Positions 1-10,095 of a stretch of DNA of 64,000 nt are shown piece after piece. Below the pieces are notes generated by a model. That model was given only the letters and a program-made list of their open reading frames with translations. It searched no databases and was not told the DNA's origin. The position numbers were made by a program, and so were the translations under genes. Source of the stretch: Pseudalkalibacillus berkeleyi. Its GTDB lineage: Bacteria > Bacillota > Bacilli > Bacillales > Fictibacillaceae. Where the stretch lies: NCBI RefSeq assembly GCF_021608225.1, contig NZ_JAKIJS010000001.1, positions 62,001 to 126,000 on the forward strand. The letters are read 5' to 3'. Numbering within the stretch: position 1 is the first letter of the stretch; the number at the start of each line of letters is the position of its first letter.

Positions 1-752
1 ATGCAAAGACTGCAGAAGAACTAGATCAAGCACGTTCTATCGTTTATGTTCTATTGTTCATCATCTATTTTGCGGTTATTTTCTATGGATCGATGATTGC
101 GACAGAAGTTGCCACAGAGAAATCGTCAAGAGTCATGGAAATTCTCATTTCTAGTGTTTCTCCTGTTAAGCAGATGTTCGGGAAAATATTCGGTATTGCA
201 CTATTAGGACTGACACAATTCGCATTAATTTTTATCGTTGGTTTTATTTCAATGAAATTTGCGCCTGAGCCAGAAAATCCAACTTCAATGGAAAGTTTTA
301 CAGACTTTATAACGATTGACCAACTACCGGTATCAACGATGGTTTATGCGGTAATTTTCTTCTTACTAGGATTTCTTCTATATGCGACATTGCTAGCTAT
401 GCTAGGATCACTCGTGAATAAAGTAGAAGAAGCGAATCAAGTCATTACACCTGTTATTCTCATTATAGTCGTAGCATTTATGATTGCGATGTCAGGTCTG
501 GCGAACCCTGAAGCAAGCTTCGTAACCATTACATCATACATTCCGTTCTTTACGCCAATGATCATGTTCTTGCGCGTCGGAATGCTTAATATTCCTATTT
601 GGGAAACGTTGATTGGTATTGTCGTCTTAATCGCGACAATTGGGATCTTCGCTGTTATAGCGGCTAAAGTATACCGTGGTGGTGTGCTTATGTATGGTAA
701 TGCTACGAGTTTAAAGAACTTAAAGAAAGCGCTAATGTTTTCAAAGAATTAG
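1..752 (+). CDS. yhaP: ABC-2 type transporter permease, C-terminal part (YhaP-like)
   Basis: The frame is open from the first bases of the window, so only the C-terminal part of the gene is present. It encodes about six hydrophobic segments, with the motif EVATEKSSRVMEIL right after the first one. That motif is typical of NatB/YhaP-type ABC-2 permeases, which work with a separate ATPase (YhaQ in B. subtilis, presumably just upstream) to export ions or small molecules. A strong hairpin terminator follows the stop. Family assignment is good; the substrate cannot be told. The yhaP name rests partly on the downstream yhaO-yhaN order. Confidence 0.85.
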   Translation, partial: AKTAEELDQARSIVYVLLFIIYFAVIFYGSMIATEVATEKSSRVMEILISSVSPVKQMFGKIFGIALLGLTQFALIFIVGFISMKFAPEPENPTSMESFTDFITIDQLPVSTMVYAVIFFLLGFLLYATLLAMLGSLVNKVEEANQVITPVILIIVVAFMIAMSGLANPEASFVTITSYIPFFTPMIMFLRVGMLNIPIWETLIGIVVLIATIGIFAVIAAKVYRGGVLMYGNATSLKNLKKALMFSKN

Positions 753-779
753 TCCGTGAACCATCTATACTCAATAAAG

Positions 780-833
780 AACAAGACCGAGAAGCGTTGA
801 ATCACAACTCTACGAGGTCTTGTTTTTTCTTTT
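780..833 (+). terminator. Rho-independent terminator of the ABC permease gene
   Basis: AACAAGACC at 780-788 pairs with GGTCTTGTT at 816-824, followed by a T-rich tail. It closes the permease transcript before the yhaO promoter region. Confidence 0.85.
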
Positions 834-954
834 AGATAATGAACAAGATGAAGTGCGACAACTATGTTTTGTTGATAGGTTGATGGACGAACAAATGCTC
901 GTATGAATATGATAAAATATTTGTAAGAATACATGATACGAAAGGGTGGACGTT

Positions 955-2184
955 ATGCGGAAAGTTCGCTTCATACATACAGCCGATTTACATTTAGATA
1001 CGCCATTTAAAGGTCTTGGTCATTTGCCAGAGTCGATCTTCACCCAAATTAAAAATAGTACATTTCTATCATTTGAAAGGATGATTACGAAAGCCATTCA
1101 ATTAGAGGTAGATTTCGTACTTCTAGCCGGCGATTTATTCGATGGTGCGAACCGTAGTTTAAAAGCTCAACTATTCTTAAAAGAACAATTTGAAAGGTTG
1201 AGCGAGGTCGGGATTGCTGCATATGCCATTCATGGTAATCATGATCATTTGGAAGGGAAATTTGTACAGCTTTCTTGGCCTGATCATGTTCATTTCTTTG
1301 GAAGTTCAGCTCCTGAAATGATCCCATTTTACAAGGATGGTCAGTTATGTGCTCATATATATGGCTATAGTTATCCGAAACGTTCGGTTACAGAAAACAT
1401 AGCAGCACGTTATGAAAAAGTGGACGGTGCTCCCTTTCATATTGCATTACTCCATGGAACAGTAGGAGGGAATACCGAACATGATCCATATGCGCCATCT
1501 TCACTCCAAGAGCTGCTCGATAAACCGTTTGATTATTGGGCGCTCGGCCACATCCATAAAAGGAGTGAGTTGAATCATGAGCCGCCAGTCGTTTACGCCG
1601 GTAATATTCAAGGACTTAATAGGAAAGAAGAAGGTGCTAAAGGTTGTTACCTAGTAGAATTATCGGATGAGAAACCTCAGTTACAATTTATTCAAACAGC
1701 ACCTATACAATGGACGAGTGTATCGGTATCGACTGAGGAGATTGATGAGGTTGATGATTTACTGCGATGTATGAAAGATGTGATTGAAACACACAGGTCA
1801 ACAGATGCCCACACGATATTATCTGTAGACTTGAAAGTGAATCAGACATTAGGTTCTATTTTACAAGATCAATCAACTCTTGATGACATTTTAGAACATT
1901 TACAACAATCCGAAGAGGAGGAAACGACATTCGTTTGGATCAATCGTCTTAACGTCCAACACAACAGTGGAGACCTCTTACAAGATATTGGAAGCTCCCA
2001 CTTCATAGAAGAAGTTATGGACGTATTTAATAACGAACTAGAAGACTTAGAAACTGTTTTACAGCCATTAGTTAAACACCGTAAAGGCAAACGTTTCATT
2101 GAACAAGATTTAGATCAGAATGAAATTAAGCAGGCTGCTCAATATCTTCTTTTTGATTCAATGATGAAAGACTCAGAAAGGTAG
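955..2184 (+). CDS. yhaO: SbcD-like metallophosphoesterase, DNA exonuclease (YhaO)
   Basis: Calcineurin-like phosphoesterase of the SbcD/Mre11 class. The metal-binding motifs appear in order: D-x-H near residue 11 (HTADLHLD), AGDLFD near 59, GNHD near 96, a LLHG histidine, and GHIH near 199. The C-terminal half is the family's extra domain. It probably acts with the YhaN ATPase, encoded about 10 bases downstream, as an SbcCD-like nuclease pair. I start at ATG 955 because AAAGGG at 941-946 is well spaced from it; the GTG at 946 overlaps that ribosome site. The yhaN ribosome site overlaps the end of this gene, implying translational coupling. Confidence 0.88.
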   Translation: MRKVRFIHTADLHLDTPFKGLGHLPESIFTQIKNSTFLSFERMITKAIQLEVDFVLLAGDLFDGANRSLKAQLFLKEQFERLSEVGIAAYAIHGNHDHLEGKFVQLSWPDHVHFFGSSAPEMIPFYKDGQLCAHIYGYSYPKRSVTENIAARYEKVDGAPFHIALLHGTVGGNTEHDPYAPSSLQELLDKPFDYWALGHIHKRSELNHEPPVVYAGNIQGLNRKEEGAKGCYLVELSDEKPQLQFIQTAPIQWTSVSVSTEEIDEVDDLLRCMKDVIETHRSTDAHTILSVDLKVNQTLGSILQDQSTLDDILEHLQQSEEEETTFVWINRLNVQHNSGDLLQDIGSSHFIEEVMDVFNNELEDLETVLQPLVKHRKGKRFIEQDLDQNEIKQAAQYLLFDSMMKDSER

Positions 2185-2194
2185 GTGAATCCTT

Positions 2195-5167
2195 TTGAAA
2201 ATCAAGAGCTTACATATTTATGGATTTGGACGTTTTGAAAATGAAAGGATTGATTTTGAGACAAATGGTGTTCAGGTCATTATAGGTGATAATGAATCTG
2301 GTAAATCGACGCTTATGGCTTTTATTGAATATATGCTTTTCGGGTTTCCAAAAAAGACTGAAAAGCGTCTACGTTATGAACCGAAAACAACTCAAGCATA
2401 TGGTGGCAAGCTAGTAATCGACTCGGATCGTCATGGTCTCGTAACGATTGAGCGAAAAGGGGGTGCATCAGGGTCCATTCACGTCGTTCGGTCTAATGGA
2501 CGAGAAGAGGATGAATCCTTTTTGCAAGAAATCCTTTCAGAGATCAACCTCTCAACCTATCGGAATATCTTTTCCTTTAATCTAGATGGCCTGCAAAGAG
2601 TAGGTGAAATTAGGTCAGAGGAGCTTGGTGAGTATCTTTTTAACGCGGGTCTGACTGGTGCACAACAATTAAATGGGATATCGAACCGATTGGAAAGTGA
2701 GCAAGGAGAGCTGTTTAAACCGAATGGACGAAATCCTATACTTAATCAAAAAATCGAACAACTGACTGATTTAGAAGATAAAGTGAAACGATGGAGCAAC
2801 AAGCTAGATGAGTATAATGACATGAAATCAGAGCATGAAAAGATTTCACTTGAACTGGCTCAACAAGAACAGCTAAGAGACAAATGGAAAGCAGAAGAGA
2901 ACAAGCTGAAGGTTTTTCAATCTATTCATCCTATAGTAGATCAAAAGAATGCATTACAAAGCCAACTAGAACAATTACCTCAGGCAACGCCTTTTCCCGA
3001 AGAAGGACTTGAAAGATTCCGTCGTTTAAAAGAACGTATTATAGAGTTATCAAGCGAAGGTCAGCATATAGAAGATTTAAAATCGCAAAATGAGGTAAAT
3101 CGAAAATCGATTCAATTAGATTATGAATTGCTAAGCCATGAAAAGGAGATACGAGATTTAGAATCCTCTTATGGACTCATTAAAGCTAGACAAGCTGATC
3201 TTGATAAACTGCAAGAACGGATTAATCAGTCAGAACGAGAAATTGAAGAAGAGTTGTCCTTAATCGGCAATGAATGGACAGAAGAAAGAATCCGTTCAGT
3301 TAGCACAGATTTAATTACGAAGCAACGACTAGTTTCCATACTGAAGCAGAATAATGAATTGGAAAATGAACAAAAGAGACTGGATCATGATTTACAGCAT
3401 GCACGTACACAGATTGACGACAATGAAGAAAAACGAGCACAGTTAAAAGAGAGACGATTAAATGATGAAACGGTAAAATCATATCAAGAACAATTGAAGA
3501 ACCAGACGAGTCATTCACCGACTCGGCTGAAAGAACAGCTAGCTAACATGAAGCAAATGAAAGACACACATAATTCAAAAAAGACTACAGGGATGATGAG
3601 CTGGCTACTGATAGGATTAGGTATATTGTTAGCGGTTGTTTGGGTCCTAAATGGCGATTTAATTGCAGGATTAGTGATCGGCATTAGTCTAGTAGGAACC
3701 GGTGTGGTTCTCGCTAATAAGAAGAATTCAACAGACATCAACGGACTAGATGAACAAATTCAAGCTTTAGAGAACGAGCTTTCACAACAAACCTTCGATG
3801 ATACAGAAGTAGAGCGTTTAGAGAAAATCATATATGAACAACAACATCTTACTCTGCAAGGTAGGCACTTAGAAGAGCAAGCGGTTGAACTAGAAAAACG
3901 TTACCAGAAAATCGCAAGACAATATGATAACTGGGAGCTAGATGACCATGAAACGAAAGACCAATTAGCCGAAATTCGGCAACACATTCAAATGCCAGAC
4001 CATATCCCTAACGACATGATGTTGGAACTGTTTGAAAGAATAGACCGGTTAAAGCGTCGGTTTTCTGAATTGAGTAACTGGAAAACTGAACGCGCAAAGA
4101 GACTTGAAGAAGTAGAAGCTTTCTCTACACGACTAAGTCGGTTAACCGAATTTGAAATCACTGATCACCATTCAATGGATCAGGCAATGCGTACACTTGC
4201 TTCAAACTGGAAAAGAACACAAGATCAGCAGAACAGCTTGTTGAAATTGAAGGATGAACAAGAAGATTTGATGAAAAGATTTGAGAGTGTGAAGAAGAAG
4301 ATAACCCTTTACGAGAAAGAAATACAAGAATTGTTTGATAAAGCAGATGTAAATGATGAAGAAACCTTTTGGGTAAGGGGAAAAGCGAATGAGAAGTTTC
4401 GGCAACTGAATGAGCAGTTAGAAATGCGAAATGCCCACCTTAAACATACTACTACTGAACAATTGATAAAAGAGCTTGAGGAAGCTTACCGAAGCTCAGA
4501 CCAAATAGATACTGACTTAACTAATGTTCAAGAGCGTCTTGATCAGTCAGACAAGACAATAGACGGTTTAAGAGATGAAGGAGCGAAAATTCAAGCCCAA
4601 ATTGCCCAACTAGAAAAAGACGGTTCATACTCTCATCACCTACATGCTTTTGAAGCTGCAAAGAGTGAATTCAATGAACAAGCCAAAAGGTGGGCAATTT
4701 TGAAAACTGCACAATATGCACTAGAGGTTGCGAAACAAAATTATCAATCTGAAAAACAACCAAAAATCATACAAAGAGCAGAAAGTTACTTTTCAGAACT
4801 GACCGAAAAAAGGTATCAAAGATTAATTGCTCCTAAGGATGATGAAAGTTTTCTAATTGAAAGAAACGATCAAATGCTATTTAAACCCGAGGAATTAAGT
4901 CGAGCAACGATGGAACAGCTTTACCTTGCACTTAGATTTGCATTAGGAGAAGAATACGAACATCGGGGTTATTTCCCATTTATTATGGATGATATTTTTG
5001 TAAACTTTGATCAGAAGAGAAGATTACTTGCGTCAAAACTAATTAATAGAATTGCTGAGAATAGGCAAATTCTATACTTTACCTGTCATGAAACGACAGG
5101 TAAAAATCTGTCAGATCACTGTCTTTATCTTCCGCAAGCAAACACAATGCAACCACAAGCATACTGA
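2195..5167 (+). CDS. yhaN: SbcC/Rad50-like SMC-type ATPase with internal membrane hairpin (YhaN)
   Basis: A 990-residue ABC-ATPase of the Rad50/SbcC/RecF type, starting at TTG just after the AGGTAG of the yhaO stop region. The Walker A motif GDNESGKST lies near residue 31 and the Walker B stretch PFIMDDIFVNFD near 927. Between them are long Gln/Glu/Lys-rich coiled coils. At about residues 467-507 two hydrophobic segments replace the zinc-hook region expected in Rad50, so the coiled-coil apex may insert in the membrane. It is likely the partner of YhaO in double-strand-end processing or a related DNA task. Function is inferred from family and neighbourhood. Confidence 0.88.
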   Translation: MKIKSLHIYGFGRFENERIDFETNGVQVIIGDNESGKSTLMAFIEYMLFGFPKKTEKRLRYEPKTTQAYGGKLVIDSDRHGLVTIERKGGASGSIHVVRSNGREEDESFLQEILSEINLSTYRNIFSFNLDGLQRVGEIRSEELGEYLFNAGLTGAQQLNGISNRLESEQGELFKPNGRNPILNQKIEQLTDLEDKVKRWSNKLDEYNDMKSEHEKISLELAQQEQLRDKWKAEENKLKVFQSIHPIVDQKNALQSQLEQLPQATPFPEEGLERFRRLKERIIELSSEGQHIEDLKSQNEVNRKSIQLDYELLSHEKEIRDLESSYGLIKARQADLDKLQERINQSEREIEEELSLIGNEWTEERIRSVSTDLITKQRLVSILKQNNELENEQKRLDHDLQHARTQIDDNEEKRAQLKERRLNDETVKSYQEQLKNQTSHSPTRLKEQLANMKQMKDTHNSKKTTGMMSWLLIGLGILLAVVWVLNGDLIAGLVIGISLVGTGVVLANKKNSTDINGLDEQIQALENELSQQTFDDTEVERLEKIIYEQQHLTLQGRHLEEQAVELEKRYQKIARQYDNWELDDHETKDQLAEIRQHIQMPDHIPNDMMLELFERIDRLKRRFSELSNWKTERAKRLEEVEAFSTRLSRLTEFEITDHHSMDQAMRTLASNWKRTQDQQNSLLKLKDEQEDLMKRFESVKKKITLYEKEIQELFDKADVNDEETFWVRGKANEKFRQLNEQLEMRNAHLKHTTTEQLIKELEEAYRSSDQIDTDLTNVQERLDQSDKTIDGLRDEGAKIQAQIAQLEKDGSYSHHLHAFEAAKSEFNEQAKRWAILKTAQYALEVAKQNYQSEKQPKIIQRAESYFSELTEKRYQRLIAPKDDESFLIERNDQMLFKPEELSRATMEQLYLALRFALGEEYEHRGYFPFIMDDIFVNFDQKRRLLASKLINRIAENRQILYFTCHETTGKNLSDHCLYLPQANTMQPQAY

Positions 5168-5181
5168 GGAGTTGAAGAATC

Positions 5182-5853
5182 TTGAGCACGTACACCATAT
5201 ACTTGGTTGAAGATGAAATAGACCTATCTTTACTTATGAAAGCGTACATGGAGAAAGAAGGATGGAGTGTGAGAGTTTTCTCAGATGGTAACAGTGCGGT
5301 AGAAGCAATCGACCAGCCACCTCACCTTTGGGTGCTCGATATTATGCTTCCTGATATTGATGGATACGAGATACTCCGTAGGATTAAAGAGAAGTCAGAT
5401 ACACCGGTTATTTTTGCATCTGCCAGAGATGAGGACCTAGATCGTGTGAAAGGCCTTGAACTCGGGAGTGATGACTATTTATCCAAGCCGTTTCTTCCGA
5501 AGGAATTAGTCATCCGTGCAAAGAAACTTCTCCAACGAATATATGAAGGAACGAATGGTAAGTTTCAGACTCGGTGGATTAATCATTACCGGATTCAACC
5601 GATCGAACGAAAGGTTTACTATGAAGATCGTGAAATTGATTTGACGTCTAAAGAGTTTGAAGTTGTCCTATACTTAACAGAACATGTGAATGAATTAAAA
5701 ACCCGCACAGAAATTCTTGAAGGTGTATGGGGAAATGACTATGTCGGGTCTGAGAGAGCGGTAGATGATGTCATTCGCCGTATCCGAAAGAAGATGCCAC
5801 GGTTAAACTTGGAAACATTGTATGGCGGCGGATACAGGGTTGAACATCCGTGA
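5182..5853 (+). CDS. cssR: Response regulator, OmpR family, CssR-like
   Basis: A 223-residue OmpR/PhoB-type regulator: receiver domain (phospho-acceptor Asp near residue 53 in VLDIMLPDIDG, conserved Lys in SKPF near 102) and C-terminal winged helix ending in TLYGGGYRV. The N-terminal run YTIYLVEDE, the segment PHLWVLDIMLPD and the stretch LELGSDDYLSKPFLP closely resemble B. subtilis CssR, which induces htrA/htrB under secretion stress. It starts at TTG 5182 behind GAGGAG and overlaps the kinase gene by four bases. In B. subtilis cssRS lies elsewhere; here it sits between yhaN and the exporter gene, a few kilobases from prsA. Orthology is inferred from recalled sequence. Confidence 0.8.
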   Translation: MSTYTIYLVEDEIDLSLLMKAYMEKEGWSVRVFSDGNSAVEAIDQPPHLWVLDIMLPDIDGYEILRRIKEKSDTPVIFASARDEDLDRVKGLELGSDDYLSKPFLPKELVIRAKKLLQRIYEGTNGKFQTRWINHYRIQPIERKVYYEDREIDLTSKEFEVVLYLTEHVNELKTRTEILEGVWGNDYVGSERAVDDVIRRIRKKMPRLNLETLYGGGYRVEHP

Positions 5854-7184
5854 AAATGTTAAGTATCGCCCAACGGATATGGCTTTCATTTTTTTTACTC
5901 GTATTCGTTGTAGGCTTAGCAGTCGTGATCATCTATCCACTTTCTATGAGAGAGGCGTTGACGGACGAAACGTATCGTTTAATTGAAGAACAGCAGAATT
6001 TAATTATTCAAGGATCGGATCCCGAACAAGAATTGCCTGACTCCAATCTAAACTTTATTGAAAGAAGAGAAGCAACGAGGTCGGTAGGACATCTTCTATT
6101 AGGGAATCAATCTTTTATTCTAAAAGGAGATGTTGTACCAGATGTTGTTTTAAGGCGAATGTGGGAAAATGCTTCTACACTCGGTGAACAAGCAGGTGAA
6201 TATCAGCTGACCTATAGGGACGCATCACTCTTTTATGTGATAAGAAAGATTGAAGTGAACGGCACACCGACGTTCTTAGTTTCCTATATGTGGGATACGT
6301 ACAGAGATCAACTCGTCCAAAAGCTTTGGGAGAGGTTAATCTGGATCCTGATCATTGGCATAATCATTAGTATCATTCCAGCGATTTGGCTATCAAATTA
6401 TTTAAGAAAACCGCTCAAAGTACTAGGCAAACGATTTGAGCAAATTGGGAGCCGCAATTGGAAAGAGCCTCTCCAATTGAAAGGAGATCAAGACTTTGAA
6501 TTGCTGTCCAATCAATTTGAGCGAATGCGGCAAAGCTTAATCCGAAACGATCAGTCTCAAAAGATGTTTATCCAACATGCGTCACACGAATTGAAAACAC
6601 CGATTATGACGATAAAAAGTTACGCACAATCGGTTAAAGATGGCGTCATGCCTGAGAAAGATTTAGAAGGAATGATGAATGTCATTATTCATCAGTCTGG
6701 TAGGATGGAAGAGCGGGTCAAGGATATGATTTACTTTTCCAAACTAGATACTTTAAAGGATTCCGAGCCGAATGCAGAGATTATCCGCTTCGGAACACTG
6801 CTGGATGAAGTACTCGACAGGTTCCGCTATCAACGAGAGGATTTACGCATTCATATTGAAGGAGAAGGGGTTACTTTTAAAGGAGACCGTCAGCAATGGG
6901 AAGTTGTATATGAGAACTTGATTCAAAATGCTTTCCGTTATGCAGAATCATTCATTGAGATTAAAGCGATTAATCAGAATGGTCATACATGGATGGAGGT
7001 TCGAAACGACGGTGAACGAATACCAGAAGAGGATCTTGCGCATATCTTCGAACCTTTTCAAATGAGTCATAAAGGACAATTTGGGCTTGGTCTAGCTATT
7101 GTCAAACGTATCGTAGAACTTCATAATGGTAATGTAGAGGTCCAAAATTATAAAGATGGTGTATCGATTACGATGATTATATAA
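5850..7184 (+). CDS. cssS: Membrane sensor histidine kinase, CssS-like
   Basis: 444 residues with transmembrane segments near 10-30 and 160-182 enclosing an extracytoplasmic sensor domain. HAMP, HisKA (HASHELKTP, phospho-His near 246) and HATPase (N-box NLIQNAFRYA, G-box FGLGLAIVKRI) follow. The sensor domain shares RSVGHLLL and a WDTYRDQL-type pre-membrane stretch with B. subtilis CssS, which senses misfolded exported protein. GTG 5850 overlaps the cssR stop; ATG 5856 is an alternative two codons later. Kinase identity is certain and CssS identity likely. Confidence 0.8.
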   Translation: MKMLSIAQRIWLSFFLLVFVVGLAVVIIYPLSMREALTDETYRLIEEQQNLIIQGSDPEQELPDSNLNFIERREATRSVGHLLLGNQSFILKGDVVPDVVLRRMWENASTLGEQAGEYQLTYRDASLFYVIRKIEVNGTPTFLVSYMWDTYRDQLVQKLWERLIWILIIGIIISIIPAIWLSNYLRKPLKVLGKRFEQIGSRNWKEPLQLKGDQDFELLSNQFERMRQSLIRNDQSQKMFIQHASHELKTPIMTIKSYAQSVKDGVMPEKDLEGMMNVIIHQSGRMEERVKDMIYFSKLDTLKDSEPNAEIIRFGTLLDEVLDRFRYQREDLRIHIEGEGVTFKGDRQQWEVVYENLIQNAFRYAESFIEIKAINQNGHTWMEVRNDGERIPEEDLAHIFEPFQMSHKGQFGLGLAIVKRIVELHNGNVEVQNYKDGVSITMII

Positions 7185-7217
7185 TGTCTGGACTGTAAGA
7201 CTTAGAAGGATGATTGT

Positions 7218-8423
7218 ATGAAAGAAACAAAGAAGAAAAAAGTAGCACCACTACTATTATTAATGATTAACTTATTTATTATCATGGTTGGAATTGGGCT
7301 TGTCATTCCAATTCTACCGTATTATGTTGAAGCTTTTGACGCTTCTGGAAGAGATCTTGGTCTTTTGGTAGCCTCGTTCGCTTTTATGCAATTTTTGCTT
7401 GCGCCTGTGTGGGGGAGATTATCAGATCGAATAGGTCGGAAGCCTTTGATTACATTAGGGATGTTTGGATTTGCATTAGCTGAATTTATTTTCGCATTCG
7501 CGACAGACCTATGGATGTTGTACGCCTCGCGCATTCTTGCAGGGACATTCGGATCCGCTATAATGCCAACAGCAATGGCCTATGTAGCAGATGTGACCTC
7601 TGAAGAAGATAGAGGAAAAGGCATGGGATTAATGGGCGCCGCCATGGCATTAGGAATTGTCATCGGTCCAGGTATCGGCGGATGGCTTGCAGAAATTGAT
7701 CTATCACTACCATTTCTCATTGCCGGATTTGCGGGTACGCTTGCTGCCGTGGTATCTGTTTTCATGCTAAAGGAGACCCTTTCAGACGAGGCAAGAGAAG
7801 AAGCGAAAAATGAGGAAAAGACGAACCATTTCGTTAGGATGGGAAATGCACTGAAGAGTCCTGTAGGCTTCCTCCTCGTGCTCGTTTTCGTAATGAGTTT
7901 CGCTTTGGCTAATTTCACGTCCATTTTCGGTTTCTATGCACTGAAAAAGTACGGGTACGATCCAGCTGAAGTTGGGGTGATTGTAGCCATAACAGGTATA
8001 ATCGGTGCAATTGCGCAAGGGACGTTAGTTGGTAGGCTCACAAAGCGCTTCGGTGATAATAGGGTTGTGTCTGGCTCTTTATTACTGAGTGCAATTGGAT
8101 TTATTTTGATGGTCTTTGCTTTTAACTATGTAACGGTTTTGATCACCGTTTCGATTTTCTTTTTAGGAAATTCAATTTTGCGCCCGTCACTGAATTCGTA
8201 TATTTCAAAATTAGCGGGAAAACAGCAAGGGACAATTATGGGACTAAACAATTCTTTCTTAAGTCTTGGGAATGCAGCAGGACCTGTTCTTGCAGGATTC
8301 TTGTTTGAAGTGGATATACATATTCCGTTTTGGCTTGGTGCTGTAGTGTTACTAGTAGCTTTAGCCGCAGTGAAAGTATGGACTTCAACGAGAATGGGAA
8401 ATGCAGTAGAAAATAGTGGGTAA
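7218..8423 (+). CDS. MFS drug:H+ antiporter, DHA1 family
   Basis: About twelve hydrophobic helices in 401 residues, with the MFS signature [11 protein letters not shown] between helices 2 and 3 and the antiporter motif [12 protein letters not shown] in helix 5. Both are typical of 12-TM DHA1 drug exporters such as Bmr/NorA. A charged loop near residues 190-210 separates the two halves. It starts 33 bases after cssS and could be co-transcribed with it; whether it belongs to the secretion-stress response is unknown. The substrate cannot be predicted. Confidence 0.85.
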   Translation: MKETKKKKVAPLLLLMINLFIIMVGIGLVIPILPYYVEAFDASGRDLGLLVASFAFMQFLLAPVWGRLSDRIGRKPLITLGMFGFALAEFIFAFATDLWMLYASRILAGTFGSAIMPTAMAYVADVTSEEDRGKGMGLMGAAMALGIVIGPGIGGWLAEIDLSLPFLIAGFAGTLAAVVSVFMLKETLSDEAREEAKNEEKTNHFVRMGNALKSPVGFLLVLVFVMSFALANFTSIFGFYALKKYGYDPAEVGVIVAITGIIGAIAQGTLVGRLTKRFGDNRVVSGSLLLSAIGFILMVFAFNYVTVLITVSIFFLGNSILRPSLNSYISKLAGKQQGTIMGLNNSFLSLGNAAGPVLAGFLFEVDIHIPFWLGAVVLLVALAAVKVWTSTRMGNAVENSG

Positions 8424-8439
8424 TAAAGGAGGCAATGAA

Positions 8440-9408
8440 ATGAATAGAGGAATACAGCAATACGAGGTAGGAGATGTCTTTGATGACTTTCTTCTAATCA
8501 AATCAGCTACAAAAGGAGTTACGAGTACAGGAAAACCTTTCATGACGATTATGCTTCAAGATCATACGGGTGATATCGAAGCAAAGTTATGGGACTCTTC
8601 GCCTGAGGATGAAAAGATGTACCAGCCTGAGCTGATTGTAAGAGTCACAGGAGATATTACGAGTTACCGTGGTAAAAATCAATTAAAGGTCAAACAAATT
8701 CGGTTATCGAATGAACAAGATAGCGTTAGTGTACATGACTTTGTGGAGACAGCTCCAATCCCGCAAGAAGAAATGATTGAAGTGATCACACAAGCGATAT
8801 TCGAAATGAAGAATCCAAATATCCAGCGTTTGACAAGACATCTTGTGAAGAAGCATCAGAAGGCATTCTTAGATTATCCAGCTGCAACGAAAAACCATCA
8901 TGACTTTGTCTCTGGGCTTGCCTTCCATGTCGTATCCATGCTTCGTTTAGCTAAATCCATCGCTCAATTGTATCCTTCACTTGATACGGATCTCTTATAT
9001 GCGGGCGTCATTTTACATGATCTCGGTAAAACGAGAGAGTTGTCTGGTCCCGTTGCGCCGAGCTATACGCTAGAAGGGAACCTACTAGGTCATATTACGA
9101 TGATGGTAGAAGAGATTAAAGAGGCAGCGCAAGAGCTAGGGATAGAAGGTGAAGAAGTGTTAATCCTTCAACACATGGTTCTTAGTCATCATTCGAAAGC
9201 GGAGTGGGGAAGCCCTAAGCCACCATTAGTAAGAGAAGCTGAAATTCTTCACTATATTGATAACATTGATGCAAAGATGAATATGATGGACCGTGCTTTA
9301 AGTAAAGTTGAACCAGGAGAATATACAGAACGAGTATTCCCGCTTGAAAATCGTGCCTTTTATAAACCTTTAACTGAGAAGAAAAATTCAGTACCAACCA
9401 ATATGTAA
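8440..9408 (+). CDS. yhaM: 3'-5' exoribonuclease YhaM
   Basis: 322 residues matching YhaM along its length: an N-terminal OB-fold ([13 protein letters not shown]...) that binds nucleic acid, then an HD domain with [11 protein letters not shown], the metal motif HDLGK near residue 193, and the conserved stretch [14 protein letters not shown]. YhaM degrades RNA, and single-stranded DNA, from the 3' end. I start at ATG 8440 because AAAGGAGG at 8426-8432 is ideally spaced; an upstream in-frame GTG at 8416 lies inside the exporter gene and lacks a ribosome site. Confidence 0.95.
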   Translation: MNRGIQQYEVGDVFDDFLLIKSATKGVTSTGKPFMTIMLQDHTGDIEAKLWDSSPEDEKMYQPELIVRVTGDITSYRGKNQLKVKQIRLSNEQDSVSVHDFVETAPIPQEEMIEVITQAIFEMKNPNIQRLTRHLVKKHQKAFLDYPAATKNHHDFVSGLAFHVVSMLRLAKSIAQLYPSLDTDLLYAGVILHDLGKTRELSGPVAPSYTLEGNLLGHITMMVEEIKEAAQELGIEGEEVLILQHMVLSHHSKAEWGSPKPPLVREAEILHYIDNIDAKMNMMDRALSKVEPGEYTERVFPLENRAFYKPLTEKKNSVPTNM

Positions 9409-9478
9409 TCAGTCATAAACAACCGTGTTCCTACATACCTTTGTAAAAAGAATGCTTGTCTACAAGGGAGGAATTTAG

Positions 9479-9751
9479 ATGCGTCGCCTTTACGTAGCCG
9501 CAACGGTTGTTTTGTTTTTTGTTCTATTGCAATGGACAGGAATATACAGCAACTTATCACCCGTGTTGTCCAATGTACCATGGTGGATGTATTTCTTAGT
9601 CGCTGGAATCGGTTATTCGGGTTATCGCGCTTGGCATCATACAGTTGAGGATAGAAAGCTAGACCGTGTTCATATTGAAGAAGAAGGAAAAGTCTATATG
9701 GAACGGATTGAAGAAGAGAAAAAGCGAAAAGATCAAGCATCAGGGGAATAA
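9479..9751 (+). CDS. yhaL: Sporulation protein YhaL
   Basis: 90 residues: two N-terminal hydrophobic segments (roughly 5-22 and 35-52), then a charged, Glu/Lys-rich cytoplasmic tail. Size, layout and position after yhaM and before prsA match B. subtilis YhaL, a sporulation protein of unknown mechanism. The ribosome site is GGGAGG, eight bases before the ATG. Confidence 0.85.
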   Translation: MRRLYVAATVVLFFVLLQWTGIYSNLSPVLSNVPWWMYFLVAGIGYSGYRAWHHTVEDRKLDRVHIEEEGKVYMERIEEEKKRKDQASGE

Positions 9752-9775
9752 ACTATATATTGGTGTTTGGAATGA

Positions 9776-9822
9776 AAGAGGCTGGCTTTGAGGACGATGT
9801 GTCCTTAATAAGTCAGCCTCTT
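9776..9822 (+). terminator. Hairpin, probable terminator downstream of yhaL
   Basis: A 13-bp stem (9776-9788 with 9810-9822, one G-T pair) encloses a second small stem AGGAC/GTCCT. The T-run after it is poor, so termination is likely but not certain. It belongs to the GGCTGRC...GTCAGCC hairpins seen again near 11,523 and 44,464. Confidence 0.6.
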
Positions 9823-9940
9823 GCTATATTTGAGCAGATTGATGATCATTTTTGTGAAATTGACGAGAAAAATAATCGGAAATGAGCTATTCAGACACTT
9901 TTTGAATTGAAATGAGTGTACATTTGTCCAAGTGCAGCCG

Positions 9941-10030
9941 TTATCTAGAAAAAAACGAAATTATCTCGAAAAATCTGAAATTATCTAGAAAAAACACAAA
10001 TTATCTAGAAAAAGCGTAAATGATCGAAAA
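9941..10030. repeat. 20-bp tandem repeat array, unit beginning TTATCTAGAAAAA
   Basis: TTATCT(A/C)GAAAAA starts at 9941, 9961, 9981 and 10001, exactly 20 bp apart, with a degraded fifth copy at 10021. The spacers end in variable ...(C/G)(A/T)(C/A)AAA. The array lies between the convergent yhaL and prsA genes. Two further copies of the same motif occur at 61,114 and 61,134, also 20 bp apart. No coding content is seen. Confidence 0.85.
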
Positions 10031-10085
10031 AAAAGGAGTGACATGGCGAGATCGGCTCTAATCAGCCCTCCTCCAGGTCACTCCT
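10027..10085 (-). terminator. Rho-independent terminator of prsA
   Basis: On the minus strand AGGAGTGAC (10085-10077) pairs with GTCACTCCT (10042-10034), followed by a run of Ts (10034-10027). It ends prsA transcription. Confidence 0.85.
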
Positions 10086-10095
10086 ACATTATGCT

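Noticed and set aside
749-934. Minus-strand 61-codon frame
   Set aside because: Crosses the yhaP terminator; no ribosome site and no family resemblance.
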